Shown in pieces: positions 54,160 through 63,199 of a stretch of DNA of 64,000 nucleotides; position 1 is the first letter of the stretch, and each line of letters starts with the position of its first letter. This DNA comes from Burkholderia cepacia (GTDB lineage: Bacteria; Pseudomonadota; Gammaproteobacteria; Burkholderiales; Burkholderiaceae), in the NCBI RefSeq assembly GCF_001039005.1, contig NZ_LDWR01000055.1, positions 217,143-281,142 on the forward strand, read 5' to 3'. The notes below the pieces were generated by a model. It ran no database searches. It was given only the letters and a program-made list of their open reading frames with translations, and was not told the DNA's origin. Position numbers and translations under genes: made by a program.

Positions 54160-57100
54160 TCAACCTTCTTGTTCGCGATTCGGGGTAGCGGGCTGCTTGC
54201 GGGATGCCCGCCATGCGGAGATACGCTCCTGGATACTCATCACGAACACAAAGAAAACAGGGACGAAGAAAACGGCCAGCACGGTGGCGGTCACCATGCC
54301 GCCGAACACGCCGGTACCGATCGCGTGCTGCGTCTCGGCGCTCGCGCCGGTCGCGATCATCAGCGGTACGACGCCGAGGCCGAACGCGAGCGAGGTCATC
54401 AGGATCGGGCGCAGGCGCAGCTTCGACGCTTGCACGGCGGCTTCGATCAACCCCTTGCCTTCCTCGCGCAACTGCTTCGCGAATTCGACGATCAGGATCG
54501 CGTTCTTTGCGGACAGGCCGATCACGGTGATCATCCCGACCTTGAAGAACACGTCGTTCGGCAAGCCGCGCAGCAGCACCGCGCCGACCGCACCGATCAG
54601 GCCGAGCGGCACCACCAGCATCACCGACAGCGGAATCGACCAGCTCTCGTACAGTGCGGCCAGCACCAGGAACACGACGATCATCGACAGCACCATCAGC
54701 ATCGGCGCCTCCGACGCCGACTGGCGTTCCTGCAGTGACTGCCCGGTCCATTCGACCGCGAAACCGGGCGGCAATTGCGCGGCGAGACGCTCCATCTCGG
54801 CCATGGCCGCGCCGCTCGACTGGCCGGGTGCGGCGCCGCCCGAAATACGCGCGGACGGGTAGCCCTGGAAGCGCACCATCTGCAGCGGCGTCTCGGTCCA
54901 GACCGGGCGAACCATTTCGGACAGCGGGACCATGCCGCCGGCCGCGTTGCGCACGTAGAGCTTCATTACGTTGTCGATTTGCATGCGCGCCGGCGCATCG
55001 GCCTGGATGATCACCTGCTGCATGCGGCCCGCGTTCGGAAAGTCATTCACGTAGGTTGAGCCCATCGCGGTCGATAGCGTGTCGCTGAGCGTCGTGAACG
55101 ACACGCCGAGCGCTTGCGCCTTCGCACGGTCGATCTCCAGGCGCACGCTCGTGCCGGCCGGCAGGCTGTCCGGATACACGCCCGTCACGATCCTGCTTTG
55201 CGCGGCCAGTCCGAGCAGCTTCGCTTCAGCCGCCTTGAGCGCGGCCTCGCCCTGGTTGGCGCGGTCTTCGAGGCGCATCGTGAAGCCCGAGCTGTTGCCC
55301 ATTTCGTCGATCGCCGGCGGCAGCAGGCTCATCACCGCGCCTTCGGTCACACCGGCCATCGCCCGCTGGGCGAGCATGCTTTCCTCGAGCGTCGACGAGC
55401 CGCCGCGGTTCTTCCAGTCCTTGAGCACCGCCCAGCTCAGCGCGGCGTTCGAGCCCTGGCCGGAGAAGCCGTAGCCCATCACGGAGATGTTCGACTGGAT
55501 CGCCGCGCGCGAAGCAAGATGCCTCTCCAGCTTCTTGACTACGTCATGCGTACGCTCGGTGGTTGCGTCCGCAGGCAGCAGGAAGCTGGTCATGAAGTAG
55601 CCCTGGTCCTCGTCGGGCAGGAACGACGACGGCAGGTTCTTGAAGCCGAACACCAGCGCGCCCGCGATCGCGACGAACAGCAGCATCACGCGACCCGTGC
55701 GGCCGAGCAGACGGCCGACGCGCGTCTCGTACCATTTCGTCAGGCGGTCGAAGCGGCGGTTGAACCAGCCGAAGAAGCCGCGCTTCTCGTGATGGCCCCG
55801 TTCGACCGGCTTGAGCATCGTCGCGCACAGGGCCGGCGTGAGCGTCAGCGCGAGCAGCGCCGAGAACAGGATCGACACGGCCATCGACAGCGTGAACTGC
55901 TTGTAGATCACGCCGACCGAGCCGCTCGACATGGCCATCGGGATGAACACGGCGGTCAGGACGAGCGTGATGCCGACGATGGCGCCCGTGATTTCCTTCA
56001 TCGCCTTCGACGTCGCTTCCTTCGGCGACAATCCTTCCTCCGCCATCAGGCGCTCGACGTTCTCTACGACGACGATCGCGTCGTCGACGATGATGCCGAT
56101 GGCGAGCACCATGCCGAACATCGTCAGCACGTTGATCGAGAAGCCTGTCATCGCCATGATCGTGAACGTACCGAGCATCGCGACGGGTGCGACGATGGCC
56201 GGAATAAGCGTGTAGCGTACGTTCTGCAGGAACAAGTACATCACGAGGAACACGAGCACCATCGCCTCGATCAGCGTGTTCAGCACTTTCTCGATCGAGA
56301 TCTTCACGAACGGCGACGTATCGAACGGAATCGAGTAGGTCATGCCCGACGGCATCGCCTTGCTCAGCTCGGCCATCCGCGTACGCACGGCATCGGCGGT
56401 CTTCACCGCATTCGCGCCCGGCGAGAGCAGCACGCCGGCGAGGGTGGCCGGCTTGCCGTTCTCGCGGTTCACGAAGCCGTAACCCTGTGAGCCGAGCTCG
56501 ATCCGGGCGACGTCGCCGAGCACGACCCTGGAGCCGTCCGCGTTCGCACGCAGTACGACTGCCGCGAATTCTTCCGGTGTCGTGAGCTGGCCCTGGACGG
56601 TGAGCGGCACGCTCACGCGCTGGCCCGGCAGCGCGGGCGACGCGCCGAGGCTGCCCGGGGCGATCTGTACGTTCTGCTGGCCGATCGCGGTCGTCAGGTC
56701 GCTCATCGACAGGCCGTAGTTGATCAGCTTCTGCGGATTCACCCAGACGCGCATCGCGCGTTCGGAGCCGAACAGCTGCACGCGGCCCACGCCGTCGATC
56801 CGGCGCAGTTCCTCGGCCACGCTGCGCGCCATGTAATCGCTGAGCGCGCCTTCGTCGAAGCGGCCGTTGTCGGAACGCAGGCCGACGAGCATCAGGAAGC
56901 CGGACGACGCGGATTCCACGATCACGCCGTTCTGCCGCACGACCGACGGCAGACGCGGCTCGATTGTCTTGAGCTTGTTCTGCACGTCGACCTGCGCCAT
57001 CGCCGGATCGGTGCCGGGCTTGAAGGTCACGGTGATCTGCGCGCTGCCGGACGTGTCGGCCGACGATTCGAAGTAAAGCAGGTTCTTGACGCCGGACAGT

Positions 57101-57303
57101 TCGCGTTCGATGAGGCTCAGCACACCGTCGTTCATCGTCTGCGGCGTGGAACCGGGGTAGTTTGCGGTAATCGTGACGCTCGGCGGCGCGACCGACGGAT
57201 AGCGTGCGATCGGCAGTTGCGGGATCGCGATCAGCCCCATCAGGATGATGAAGAGGGCGATCACCCACGCGAACACCGGGCGGCGGATAAAGAATTGAGC
57301 CAT
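54160..57303 (-). CDS. RND multidrug efflux permease (HAE1 family)
   Basis: 1047-residue inner-membrane proton/drug antiporter of the AcrB/MexB type. It starts MAQFFIRRPVFAWVIALFI, as is usual. The transmembrane helix 4 proton-relay DD pair is in GIIVDDAIVVVENVERL near residue 405, and the second repeat follows with LIGAVGAVLLRGLPNDVFFKVG. Two large periplasmic loops (about 40-335 and 560-870) form the drug pocket. It begins 20 bases after the adaptor stop. The gene order is adaptor, permease, channel. Confidence 0.96.
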   Translation of the reverse strand: MAQFFIRRPVFAWVIALFIILMGLIAIPQLPIARYPSVAPPSVTITANYPGSTPQTMNDGVLSLIERELSGVKNLLYFESSADTSGSAQITVTFKPGTDPAMAQVDVQNKLKTIEPRLPSVVRQNGVIVESASSGFLMLVGLRSDNGRFDEGALSDYMARSVAEELRRIDGVGRVQLFGSERAMRVWVNPQKLINYGLSMSDLTTAIGQQNVQIAPGSLGASPALPGQRVSVPLTVQGQLTTPEEFAAVVLRANADGSRVVLGDVARIELGSQGYGFVNRENGKPATLAGVLLSPGANAVKTADAVRTRMAELSKAMPSGMTYSIPFDTSPFVKISIEKVLNTLIEAMVLVFLVMYLFLQNVRYTLIPAIVAPVAMLGTFTIMAMTGFSINVLTMFGMVLAIGIIVDDAIVVVENVERLMAEEGLSPKEATSKAMKEITGAIVGITLVLTAVFIPMAMSSGSVGVIYKQFTLSMAVSILFSALLALTLTPALCATMLKPVERGHHEKRGFFGWFNRRFDRLTKWYETRVGRLLGRTGRVMLLFVAIAGALVFGFKNLPSSFLPDEDQGYFMTSFLLPADATTERTHDVVKKLERHLASRAAIQSNISVMGYGFSGQGSNAALSWAVLKDWKNRGGSSTLEESMLAQRAMAGVTEGAVMSLLPPAIDEMGNSSGFTMRLEDRANQGEAALKAAEAKLLGLAAQSRIVTGVYPDSLPAGTSVRLEIDRAKAQALGVSFTTLSDTLSTAMGSTYVNDFPNAGRMQQVIIQADAPARMQIDNVMKLYVRNAAGGMVPLSEMVRPVWTETPLQMVRFQGYPSARISGGAAPGQSSGAAMAEMERLAAQLPPGFAVEWTGQSLQERQSASEAPMLMVLSMIVVFLVLAALYESWSIPLSVMLVVPLGLIGAVGAVLLRGLPNDVFFKVGMITVIGLSAKNAILIVEFAKQLREEGKGLIEAAVQASKLRLRPILMTSLAFGLGVVPLMIATGASAETQHAIGTGVFGGMVTATVLAVFFVPVFFVFVMSIQERISAWRASRKQPATPNREQEG

Positions 57304-57323
57304 GATGGAATGCGCTCCCTGAT

Positions 57324-58481
57324 TCAGCGCGCTGCCGCGGTTGTGGCCGCGTCAGGCGATTTCCAGTCGGTCGCGGCGGTCGGTGCGCCGTCGGTCAGGC
57401 GTTCCATGCCTTCGACGACGATCTTCTGCCCGGCCAGCAGGCCGGACTTGATGCGATAGCTGCGGTTCGTCAGTTCGCCGATTTCGACAGCCTTCAGATG
57501 CGCGGTGCCCTTCGCGTCGAGCACCCAGACCTGCGGTTTGCCGCCAGCGCGCACGACGGCCTGCTGCGGCACTGTCAGCGCGTTCGCGTAGTGCGCGCGC
57601 GGAATGCGGGCTCGCACGTACATGCCCGGCAGCAGCTGGCGCTTCGGGTTGTCGACCAGCACGCGCACCAGCACGTCGCCGGTGCCCGGGTCGACGTTGA
57701 CGCCCGAGAACAGCATGCGGCCCTTCACGTCGTAACGCGTGTCGTCGCCGCGCAATACGTCGACCGGCAGGCCGTTGCCCGAGGCGTCCGGCTGCGACGC
57801 GAGCGCGCCGCGCAGCGATTCGAGCGCGCCGGCCGGCTGACGCACGTCCACGTAGACCTGGTCGATCTGCTGGATGCGCGCCATCGGCTGGCTGTCGGTG
57901 CTCGACACCAGCGCACCTTCGGTCACGAGCGCCTGGTCGATACGGCCGGCGATCGGCGCTTCCACGGTCGCGAATTTCAGGTCGAGCTGGCGGCGCGCGA
58001 GCGTCGCGCGGGCCTGCGCGACGTCGGCGGCGGCCTGGTCGCGTTGCGACACGGCGTCGTCGTACACCTGGCGGCTGATCGCATCGGCTTCGACGAGCGG
58101 CTTGAAGCGCGCCGTCTGCACTTTCGCGCGTTCGAGTGCGGCCTGCGCGCGCTGCAGCGACGCGGCGGCCGTATCCATGTCGGCCTTGAACGGTGCCGGA
58201 TTGATCTGGAACAGCGGCTGGCCCGCGCGCACTTCGGTGCCTTGCTCGAACAGCCGGCGCTGCACGATGCCGCTGACCTGCGGCCGGATCTCGGCGACCC
58301 GCACGGCCGCGACGCGGCCCGGCAGGTCTTCGCTCACGTCGAGGCGCACGGCTGCCAGCGTCATCGCCGCAACCGGGGTGGCCGGTGCGGCAGCCTGCTG
58401 TTCGGCGGGCCCGCAACCCGCCAGCATGGCCGCCACCAGCGCGCACACGGCGCCGTAGCAGCATCGTTTCTGATTCTTCAT
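57324..58481 (-). CDS. RND efflux periplasmic adaptor (membrane fusion protein)
   Basis: 385-residue lipoprotein adaptor joining permease and channel. The lipobox AAMLAGC puts the lipid at Cys23. The HlyD-like lipoyl and coiled-coil hairpin (residues about 60-200; LFEQGTEVRAGQPLFQINPAPF) and beta-barrel domains (GALVSSTDSQPMARIQQIDQVYV) are clear. The ATG at 58481 begins the signal peptide; an open frame of 64 codons upstream overlaps the divergent promoter region. It is the first gene of the pump operon, 222 bases from a divergent aminoglycoside kinase gene. Confidence 0.94.
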   Translation of the reverse strand: MKNQKRCCYGAVCALVAAMLAGCGPAEQQAAAPATPVAAMTLAAVRLDVSEDLPGRVAAVRVAEIRPQVSGIVQRRLFEQGTEVRAGQPLFQINPAPFKADMDTAAASLQRAQAALERAKVQTARFKPLVEADAISRQVYDDAVSQRDQAAADVAQARATLARRQLDLKFATVEAPIAGRIDQALVTEGALVSSTDSQPMARIQQIDQVYVDVRQPAGALESLRGALASQPDASGNGLPVDVLRGDDTRYDVKGRMLFSGVNVDPGTGDVLVRVLVDNPKRQLLPGMYVRARIPRAHYANALTVPQQAVVRAGGKPQVWVLDAKGTAHLKAVEIGELTNRSYRIKSGLLAGQKIVVEGMERLTDGAPTAATDWKSPDAATTAAAR

Positions 58482-58703
58482 AGCGACTCCAGGAATCGCA
58501 GGCAGCCCACTGCCTGCTTTGACGGGTCGGAGTGTGCGTCGAATAGTTGGCGTCTTTGATGCGGAAAGATGGAGATTCGATGGAGGGGGCGAAAGGTGTC
58601 GAAAAGACGGTGTCAGCGGGCGTCGCCGGGTGCGGCGCTGTAACATTCGCGCGGTGTCGCCGACCTCCCGCATGCGACCCGGTCAACGAGAATCGAGCCC
58701 GAC

Positions 58704-59498
58704 GTGAGCGACGACGATAAGTTCTGGAACGACGTGCCGGCGGCCTGGAAGCCCATGCTGGCAGGCTGCCGATGGACGCGGCAGACGGATGGCCAATCGG
58801 ATGCCGCGGTGTTCCGGCTCGATGCGCGCGACGGATCGCGGCGGTTCGTCAAGACCGAGCCGGCCGGGCCGCTGGGTGAATTGAACGACGAGGCGGCGCG
58901 GCTGCGCTGGCTGGATACCTCAGGCCTGCCGGGCGCGCAGGTGCTCGACGTGGTGTCGGCGGCGGGGCGCGAGTGGATGCTGCTGAGTGCCGTGCGCGGT
59001 GAAAACCTCGACATGGCGCAGCTCGCGCCGGCCGAGAAGGTGGCGATCATGGCCGACGCGCTGCGTGCGCTGCATCGGCTCGATCCGGCCACGTGCCCGT
59101 TCGATCACGGCGCCGCGCATCGCATCGAGCGGGCCCGCGCGCGGATGCATGCGGGGCTCGTCGACGAGGACAACCTCGACGGCACGAATACGGGCGTGCC
59201 GCTCGACGCACTGTTCGCGAGGCTTCTCGCGCACCGGCCGTCGACCGAGGACAGGGTCGTCACACACGGCGACGCGTGCCTGCCCAACCTCATGGCCGAC
59301 AACGGCCGCTTCTCCGGCTTCATCGACTGCGGACGCCTGGGGGTGGCCGATCGTTATCAGGATCTGGCGCTGGCGGCGCGCGATATCGAAGCGGATCTGG
59401 GCAGCGAATGGGTCACGCGTTTCTTCACGCGGTACGGGATCGAACACCCCGATCCCGACCGGATCGCGTTCTATCGGCTGCTCGACGAGTTTTTCTGA
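58704..59498 (+). CDS. APH(3')-II-like aminoglycoside phosphotransferase
   Basis: 264-residue kinase of the APH(3') class, of the length of APH(3')-II enzymes. The Brenner motif THGDACLPN near residue 188 carries the catalytic Asp, and the metal-binding Asp is in FIDCGRLGVADRYQDLA near 208. The C-terminal GIEHPDPDRIAFYRLLDEFF matches the class. It would phosphorylate the 3'-hydroxyl of kanamycin-type drugs. It uses a GTG start and has no mobile-element flanks, so it looks like an intrinsic chromosomal gene. Confidence 0.88.
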   Translation: MSDDDKFWNDVPAAWKPMLAGCRWTRQTDGQSDAAVFRLDARDGSRRFVKTEPAGPLGELNDEAARLRWLDTSGLPGAQVLDVVSAAGREWMLLSAVRGENLDMAQLAPAEKVAIMADALRALHRLDPATCPFDHGAAHRIERARARMHAGLVDEDNLDGTNTGVPLDALFARLLAHRPSTEDRVVTHGDACLPNLMADNGRFSGFIDCGRLGVADRYQDLALAARDIEADLGSEWVTRFFTRYGIEHPDPDRIAFYRLLDEFF

Positions 59499-59532
59499 GT
59501 GCGCAGATATTCACGGGCGGCGCGCGAACGCT

Positions 59533-60456
59533 TTATTGCACCCTTTGCGTAACCACGTGCGCCCCGGAACTGCCGGCGGCAGGCTGGTCGTTGTACGCCG
59601 AGAATCCGTAGTTCAGCAGGCTGCCGGCGCCGGCGATCCGGTCGTTCGCCGTGGGCGCCCCGAGCACGACCGCGAATACGCGTCGCGTCATCGGCGGCGA
59701 TGCTTGCCGGCGCTTCGCGGTGGCCACGATGCAGTAGCCGGCCGCTTGCGTGTGACCGGTCTTCATCCCGTCGACGGAAGGATCCTTCCCGAGCAGCCAG
59801 TTCTTGTTGCGCTTGCGGAATGCGCCATACGAGAAATTCTGCTCGGACGAGAAAGTGTAGTACTCCGGAAAATCGTTCGTCAGGCGCAACGCCAGCACCG
59901 ACAGGTCGCGCGCCGTCGTGGTGTTCCCCTGCGTCGTGATGCCGGATGGCGTCGTGTAGTGCGTGTGGTTCATCCCGAGCTGGTGCGCCATCGCGTTCAT
60001 CTTCTGCTCGAACCCTTCGGGCGAGCCGCCGATGCGCTTCGCGAGTACCAGTGCCGCGTCGTTCGCGGACGCCGCGATGAGACCCAGGATGAGTTCCTTC
60101 ACCGGGACATGCTGGCCGGGCACGAGATACATCCTGGCCTCGTCGTTACCGACCGAACCGATGTCGGCCGCCTCGACGGTCAGCTTCTCGTCCCATCGCA
60201 CGGTGCCGTGCTTGAGCGCATCGAGCACGAGATAGGCCGTCATCAGCTTGGTGAGCGAGGCGGGCTGGCGTTCGGCGTCGGCGTCATGTTCGACGAGCGT
60301 CTGGCCCGACTCGCCGTCGACGACGATCCACGATGCGGCGCGGACGTTGGGCGACGGGCTGACGGCGGCATGACCCGTCGACATGGCGATACACGATGCG
60401 AAGGCTGCGACGAGCGTCGACAGGCGGAGGCGGAGCGAAGGGTGATGCGACTTCAA
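59533..60456 (-). CDS. pbpG: D-alanyl-D-alanine endopeptidase/carboxypeptidase (PBP7-like, S11 family)
   Basis: 307-residue exported low-molecular-weight penicillin-binding protein that cleaves peptidoglycan cross-links or stems. The signal peptide ends STGHA. The active-site motifs are SxxK (Ser67-Leu-Thr-Lys70), SAN (130-132) and KTG (MKTGHTQAAGY, near 234). There is no C-terminal membrane-anchor domain as in PBP5, which favours PBP7/PbpG. It converges with the aminoglycoside kinase. Confidence 0.9.
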   Translation of the reverse strand: MKSHHPSLRLRLSTLVAAFASCIAMSTGHAAVSPSPNVRAASWIVVDGESGQTLVEHDADAERQPASLTKLMTAYLVLDALKHGTVRWDEKLTVEAADIGSVGNDEARMYLVPGQHVPVKELILGLIAASANDAALVLAKRIGGSPEGFEQKMNAMAHQLGMNHTHYTTPSGITTQGNTTTARDLSVLALRLTNDFPEYYTFSSEQNFSYGAFRKRNKNWLLGKDPSVDGMKTGHTQAAGYCIVATAKRRQASPPMTRRVFAVVLGAPTANDRIAGAGSLLNYGFSAYNDQPAAGSSGAHVVTQRVQ

Positions 60457-60750
60457 GTTGCAACCTGTGTGAGGGTGAGGTGAATTGGCGTGCCGACACT
60501 ACGCCATGAATCGACACTGGCTTCGGCGGGCTGGCCTCGATGTCGACTGTGACATGGGCGATCATCGTGCTTCATCGGTCCGTATTTTACGAGATATGTG
60601 CGCTTCAAGTCGTGGGCTTTTCCGGACACAAGAGCCTCCGCGATGTCGATCGCGGGCGCGAATAGGCGGCCGGTCCGATTGGCGCTGCATGGTCCGGAAC
60701 GAGGCCATCGAGTGGCAGGCCGATCTGCCTGCCGGCACCGCGTAACCGCG

Positions 60751-61362
60751 TTACTGCCCGGCGCCGGCGTGCCGCAGCGCATCCGCGGCTTCCGCGTTGT
60801 CGTGCGTCAGCGCGAGCCGCAGCAGCGACTGGCCGCGCCGATCGACATGGTTCGGATTCGCGCCATGCGCGACGAGCAGCGGAATCAGTTCAAAGCGATT
60901 GAAGAGCGTCGCGAACCCCAGCGCGGTTTCGCCGGCGCCGTTCGTCTGATCGATCGGGCAACGCGTGTCGAGCAGGCGCCGCGCGATGTCGGGTTCATTC
61001 TTGAAGAGGGCGCCCATCAGCGCCGTGTTGCCGTGGCGATCGCCGCCGCACGCGTCGGCGCCGGCCGACAGCAGGTAGTCGAGCGCGGCGGGCTGGCCGT
61101 CGTAGGACGCGAGTATCACGGCCGTATAACCGTGGCTGTCGGTGGCGTCGACCGGATAACCGGCGTCGCGCAACGCGCGCAGGATGTCGACGCGTCCGAC
61201 GCGCGCGGCGTCGAACCAGTCGCCGTCGTAGCGGCGCAGCGCGGCCGGATCGGCCTTGCCGTACACCGGTCGATCGGGAAGGTGCGCGCAGCCGGCGATC
61301 GCGGCCAGCGCGAGCGCCGTTGCGGTCGCGCGGATTGCGTGCGTGAAGCGTTCTGATCGCAT
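60751..61362 (-). CDS. ankB: Ankyrin-repeat lipoprotein (AnkB-like partner of the catalase)
   Basis: 203 residues, with a lipobox AAIAGC at Cys25. Four ankyrin repeats follow (about 60-200), such as HGYTAVILASYDGQPAALDYL and NGAGETALGFATLFNRFELI. It begins 76 bases after the catalase stop on the same strand. In Pseudomonas aeruginosa the ankyrin protein AnkB encoded next to KatB is needed for full catalase activity; the same pairing here implies the same function. The ATG at 61362 starts the signal peptide. Confidence 0.85.
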   Translation of the reverse strand: MRSERFTHAIRATATALALAAIAGCAHLPDRPVYGKADPAALRRYDGDWFDAARVGRVDILRALRDAGYPVDATDSHGYTAVILASYDGQPAALDYLLSAGADACGGDRHGNTALMGALFKNEPDIARRLLDTRCPIDQTNGAGETALGFATLFNRFELIPLLVAHGANPNHVDRRGQSLLRLALTHDNAEAADALRHAGAGQ

Positions 61363-61438
61363 GGGGAGGTCCTGAAGAAGAGATAAGGCCGACGTGCGCG
61401 GCGCAACCGCGCACGTCGACCGAGACAGCACCGCGGGA

Positions 61439-62974
61439 TCAGTTCTCGGTCAGCTTCGCCGCGAGCGACTGCACCTGCTGAACGTTTGCGTGGACGGCCT
61501 GCGCGAGGCGCGTGCCGTAGTCGGCGTCGGCCTTATAGAAGTACGACAGCATCGCGTACTGGTTGTGCGCGTTCGTCACCTTGCCGAGATCGCCGGACAG
61601 CGCGGTGACGAGGTCGTCCCTGTCCTGCTGCGACAGGCCACGGTAGTACTCGCCGGCCTGGCGGAACAGCAGCTTCTTGTGGATCGCTTCCTGCTGCGTC
61701 GTTCCGCCTAGCGCCATGCGCACGGACTTGTACTGCGGATCCTGCGTGAGCTCGCGCAGCGTCGACGGCTCGTAGTTCACCTCGCCCTTGCGGTCGCCGG
61801 CATTCATCGTGCCGTCCTGGTTGTTGTTGACCACCGGCACGGCAGGGCGGTTGATCGGCAGGTCCATGTAGTTCGCACCGAGCCGGTACATCTGCGTGTC
61901 GGCGTACGCGAACAGGCGATCCTGCAACATCCGGTCTTCGGACGGTTCGATGCCCGGCACCAGCCGCGACGGCGCGAACGCCGATTCCTCGGTCGACTGG
62001 AAGTAGTTGTCGGGCACGCGATTCAGCGTCATCGTGCCGATCTTGCGTTCCGGTACGCCGGTCCAGACCTTCGTGTCGTCGAGCGCATCGAAGTCGAAGC
62101 GGTTCAGGTCCTTCGGCGTGAGCACTTGCACGTACAGATCCCATTTCGGGTAGTCGCCTTGCTTCAGCGCGCCGTACAGGTCGTTCGTCATCATGTTCCA
62201 GTCGCGTCCGATCGACGCGGCGATGTCTTGCGGACGCAGGCCGTGCACGCCTTGCTGGCTCTTCCAGTGGAACTTCACGTAGTGCACGTCGCCTTGCGCA
62301 TTGACGAACTTGAACGCATGCACCGCGAAGCCGTCCATGTGACGATACGAATCGGGCATGCCCGCATCCGTGTAAAGCATCGTCAGCATGTGGGTCGCTT
62401 CGGGCGTGTTCGCGAAGAAGTCGAACGCGAGGTTCGGATCCTGCACGCCGGTCACGGCGCTCGGCTTGTTCGCGTGAACGAAGTCGGGGAACTTGATGCC
62501 GTCGCGAATGAAGAACACCGGCCAGTTGATGCCGACCATGTCCCAGTTGCCCTGCTGCGTATAGAACTTCACCGTGAAGCCGCGCGGATCGCGTGCCTGC
62601 TCGGGCGAACCGCGGTAGCCCATCACGGTGGAGAAGCGCACGAACACCGGCGTGCGGGTGCCCGGTGTGAAGACCTTCGCTTTCGTCAGGTCGGAGATGT
62701 CGGCGCTCGGCACGAACTCGCCGAATGCGCCGGTGCCGCGCGCATGCACGACGCGTTCCGGAATGCGCTCGCGATCGAAGCGCTGCAGTTTCTCGATGAG
62801 CGCGGAGTCCTGCAGCAGCACGGGGCCGGCAGGGCCGGCCGTCTGCGAATTCTGGTTGTCGCCGACGGGCGCGCCGGTGTCGCGGGTAAGTTCGGCGGCG
62901 TACGAAGAAGCGGAGAGCGCAACGCAGATCGCGGCGACTGCGCGTCTCGGCACGCGATGGGAGGATGAGGACAT
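61439..62974 (-). CDS. katB: Exported haem catalase, KatB-like
   Basis: 511-residue clade-typical monofunctional catalase with an N-terminal signal peptide (cleavage after SSYA), so it acts in the periplasm. The catalytic His77 is in PERVVHARG, the distal Asn150 in MVGINWPVFF and the proximal haem Tyr357 in RLFAYADTQ. All are present. It precedes the ankyrin gene. OxyR control is expected from relatives; the promoter region has a repeated ATATC/CTAT pattern that could be an OxyR site. Confidence 0.93.
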   Translation of the reverse strand: MSSSSHRVPRRAVAAICVALSASSYAAELTRDTGAPVGDNQNSQTAGPAGPVLLQDSALIEKLQRFDRERIPERVVHARGTGAFGEFVPSADISDLTKAKVFTPGTRTPVFVRFSTVMGYRGSPEQARDPRGFTVKFYTQQGNWDMVGINWPVFFIRDGIKFPDFVHANKPSAVTGVQDPNLAFDFFANTPEATHMLTMLYTDAGMPDSYRHMDGFAVHAFKFVNAQGDVHYVKFHWKSQQGVHGLRPQDIAASIGRDWNMMTNDLYGALKQGDYPKWDLYVQVLTPKDLNRFDFDALDDTKVWTGVPERKIGTMTLNRVPDNYFQSTEESAFAPSRLVPGIEPSEDRMLQDRLFAYADTQMYRLGANYMDLPINRPAVPVVNNNQDGTMNAGDRKGEVNYEPSTLRELTQDPQYKSVRMALGGTTQQEAIHKKLLFRQAGEYYRGLSQQDRDDLVTALSGDLGKVTNAHNQYAMLSYFYKADADYGTRLAQAVHANVQQVQSLAAKLTEN

Positions 62975-63045
62975 GACGATGGAACTCCTTGAATCCGGTC
63001 GGTGGTGGGGAAGCCGACTGAATTAAAAGAGATCGTCAGACGATT

Positions 63046-63078
63046 GGCTAATTGATATTCGATATGTTTTCGATAGCC
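63046..63078 (-). promoter_or_regulatory. Possible OxyR-type binding site upstream of catalase
   Basis: On the minus strand CTATCG, ATATCG and ATTAG half-site-like elements occur at roughly ten-base spacing, 70-105 bases before the catalase ATG. The match to the ATAG-N7-CTAT consensus is partial. Confidence 0.2.
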
Positions 63079-63199
63079 GCGGCGTCGATGCGGCGCGGGC
63101 CCGTTCGTTGCGGAGGAAACGAACGAGGATTGTTGCGCACGCAATGAGTTGTTGCGCTGCGCGAGACACCGCAATCGTGCATGTATCGCGCCGGCACCG

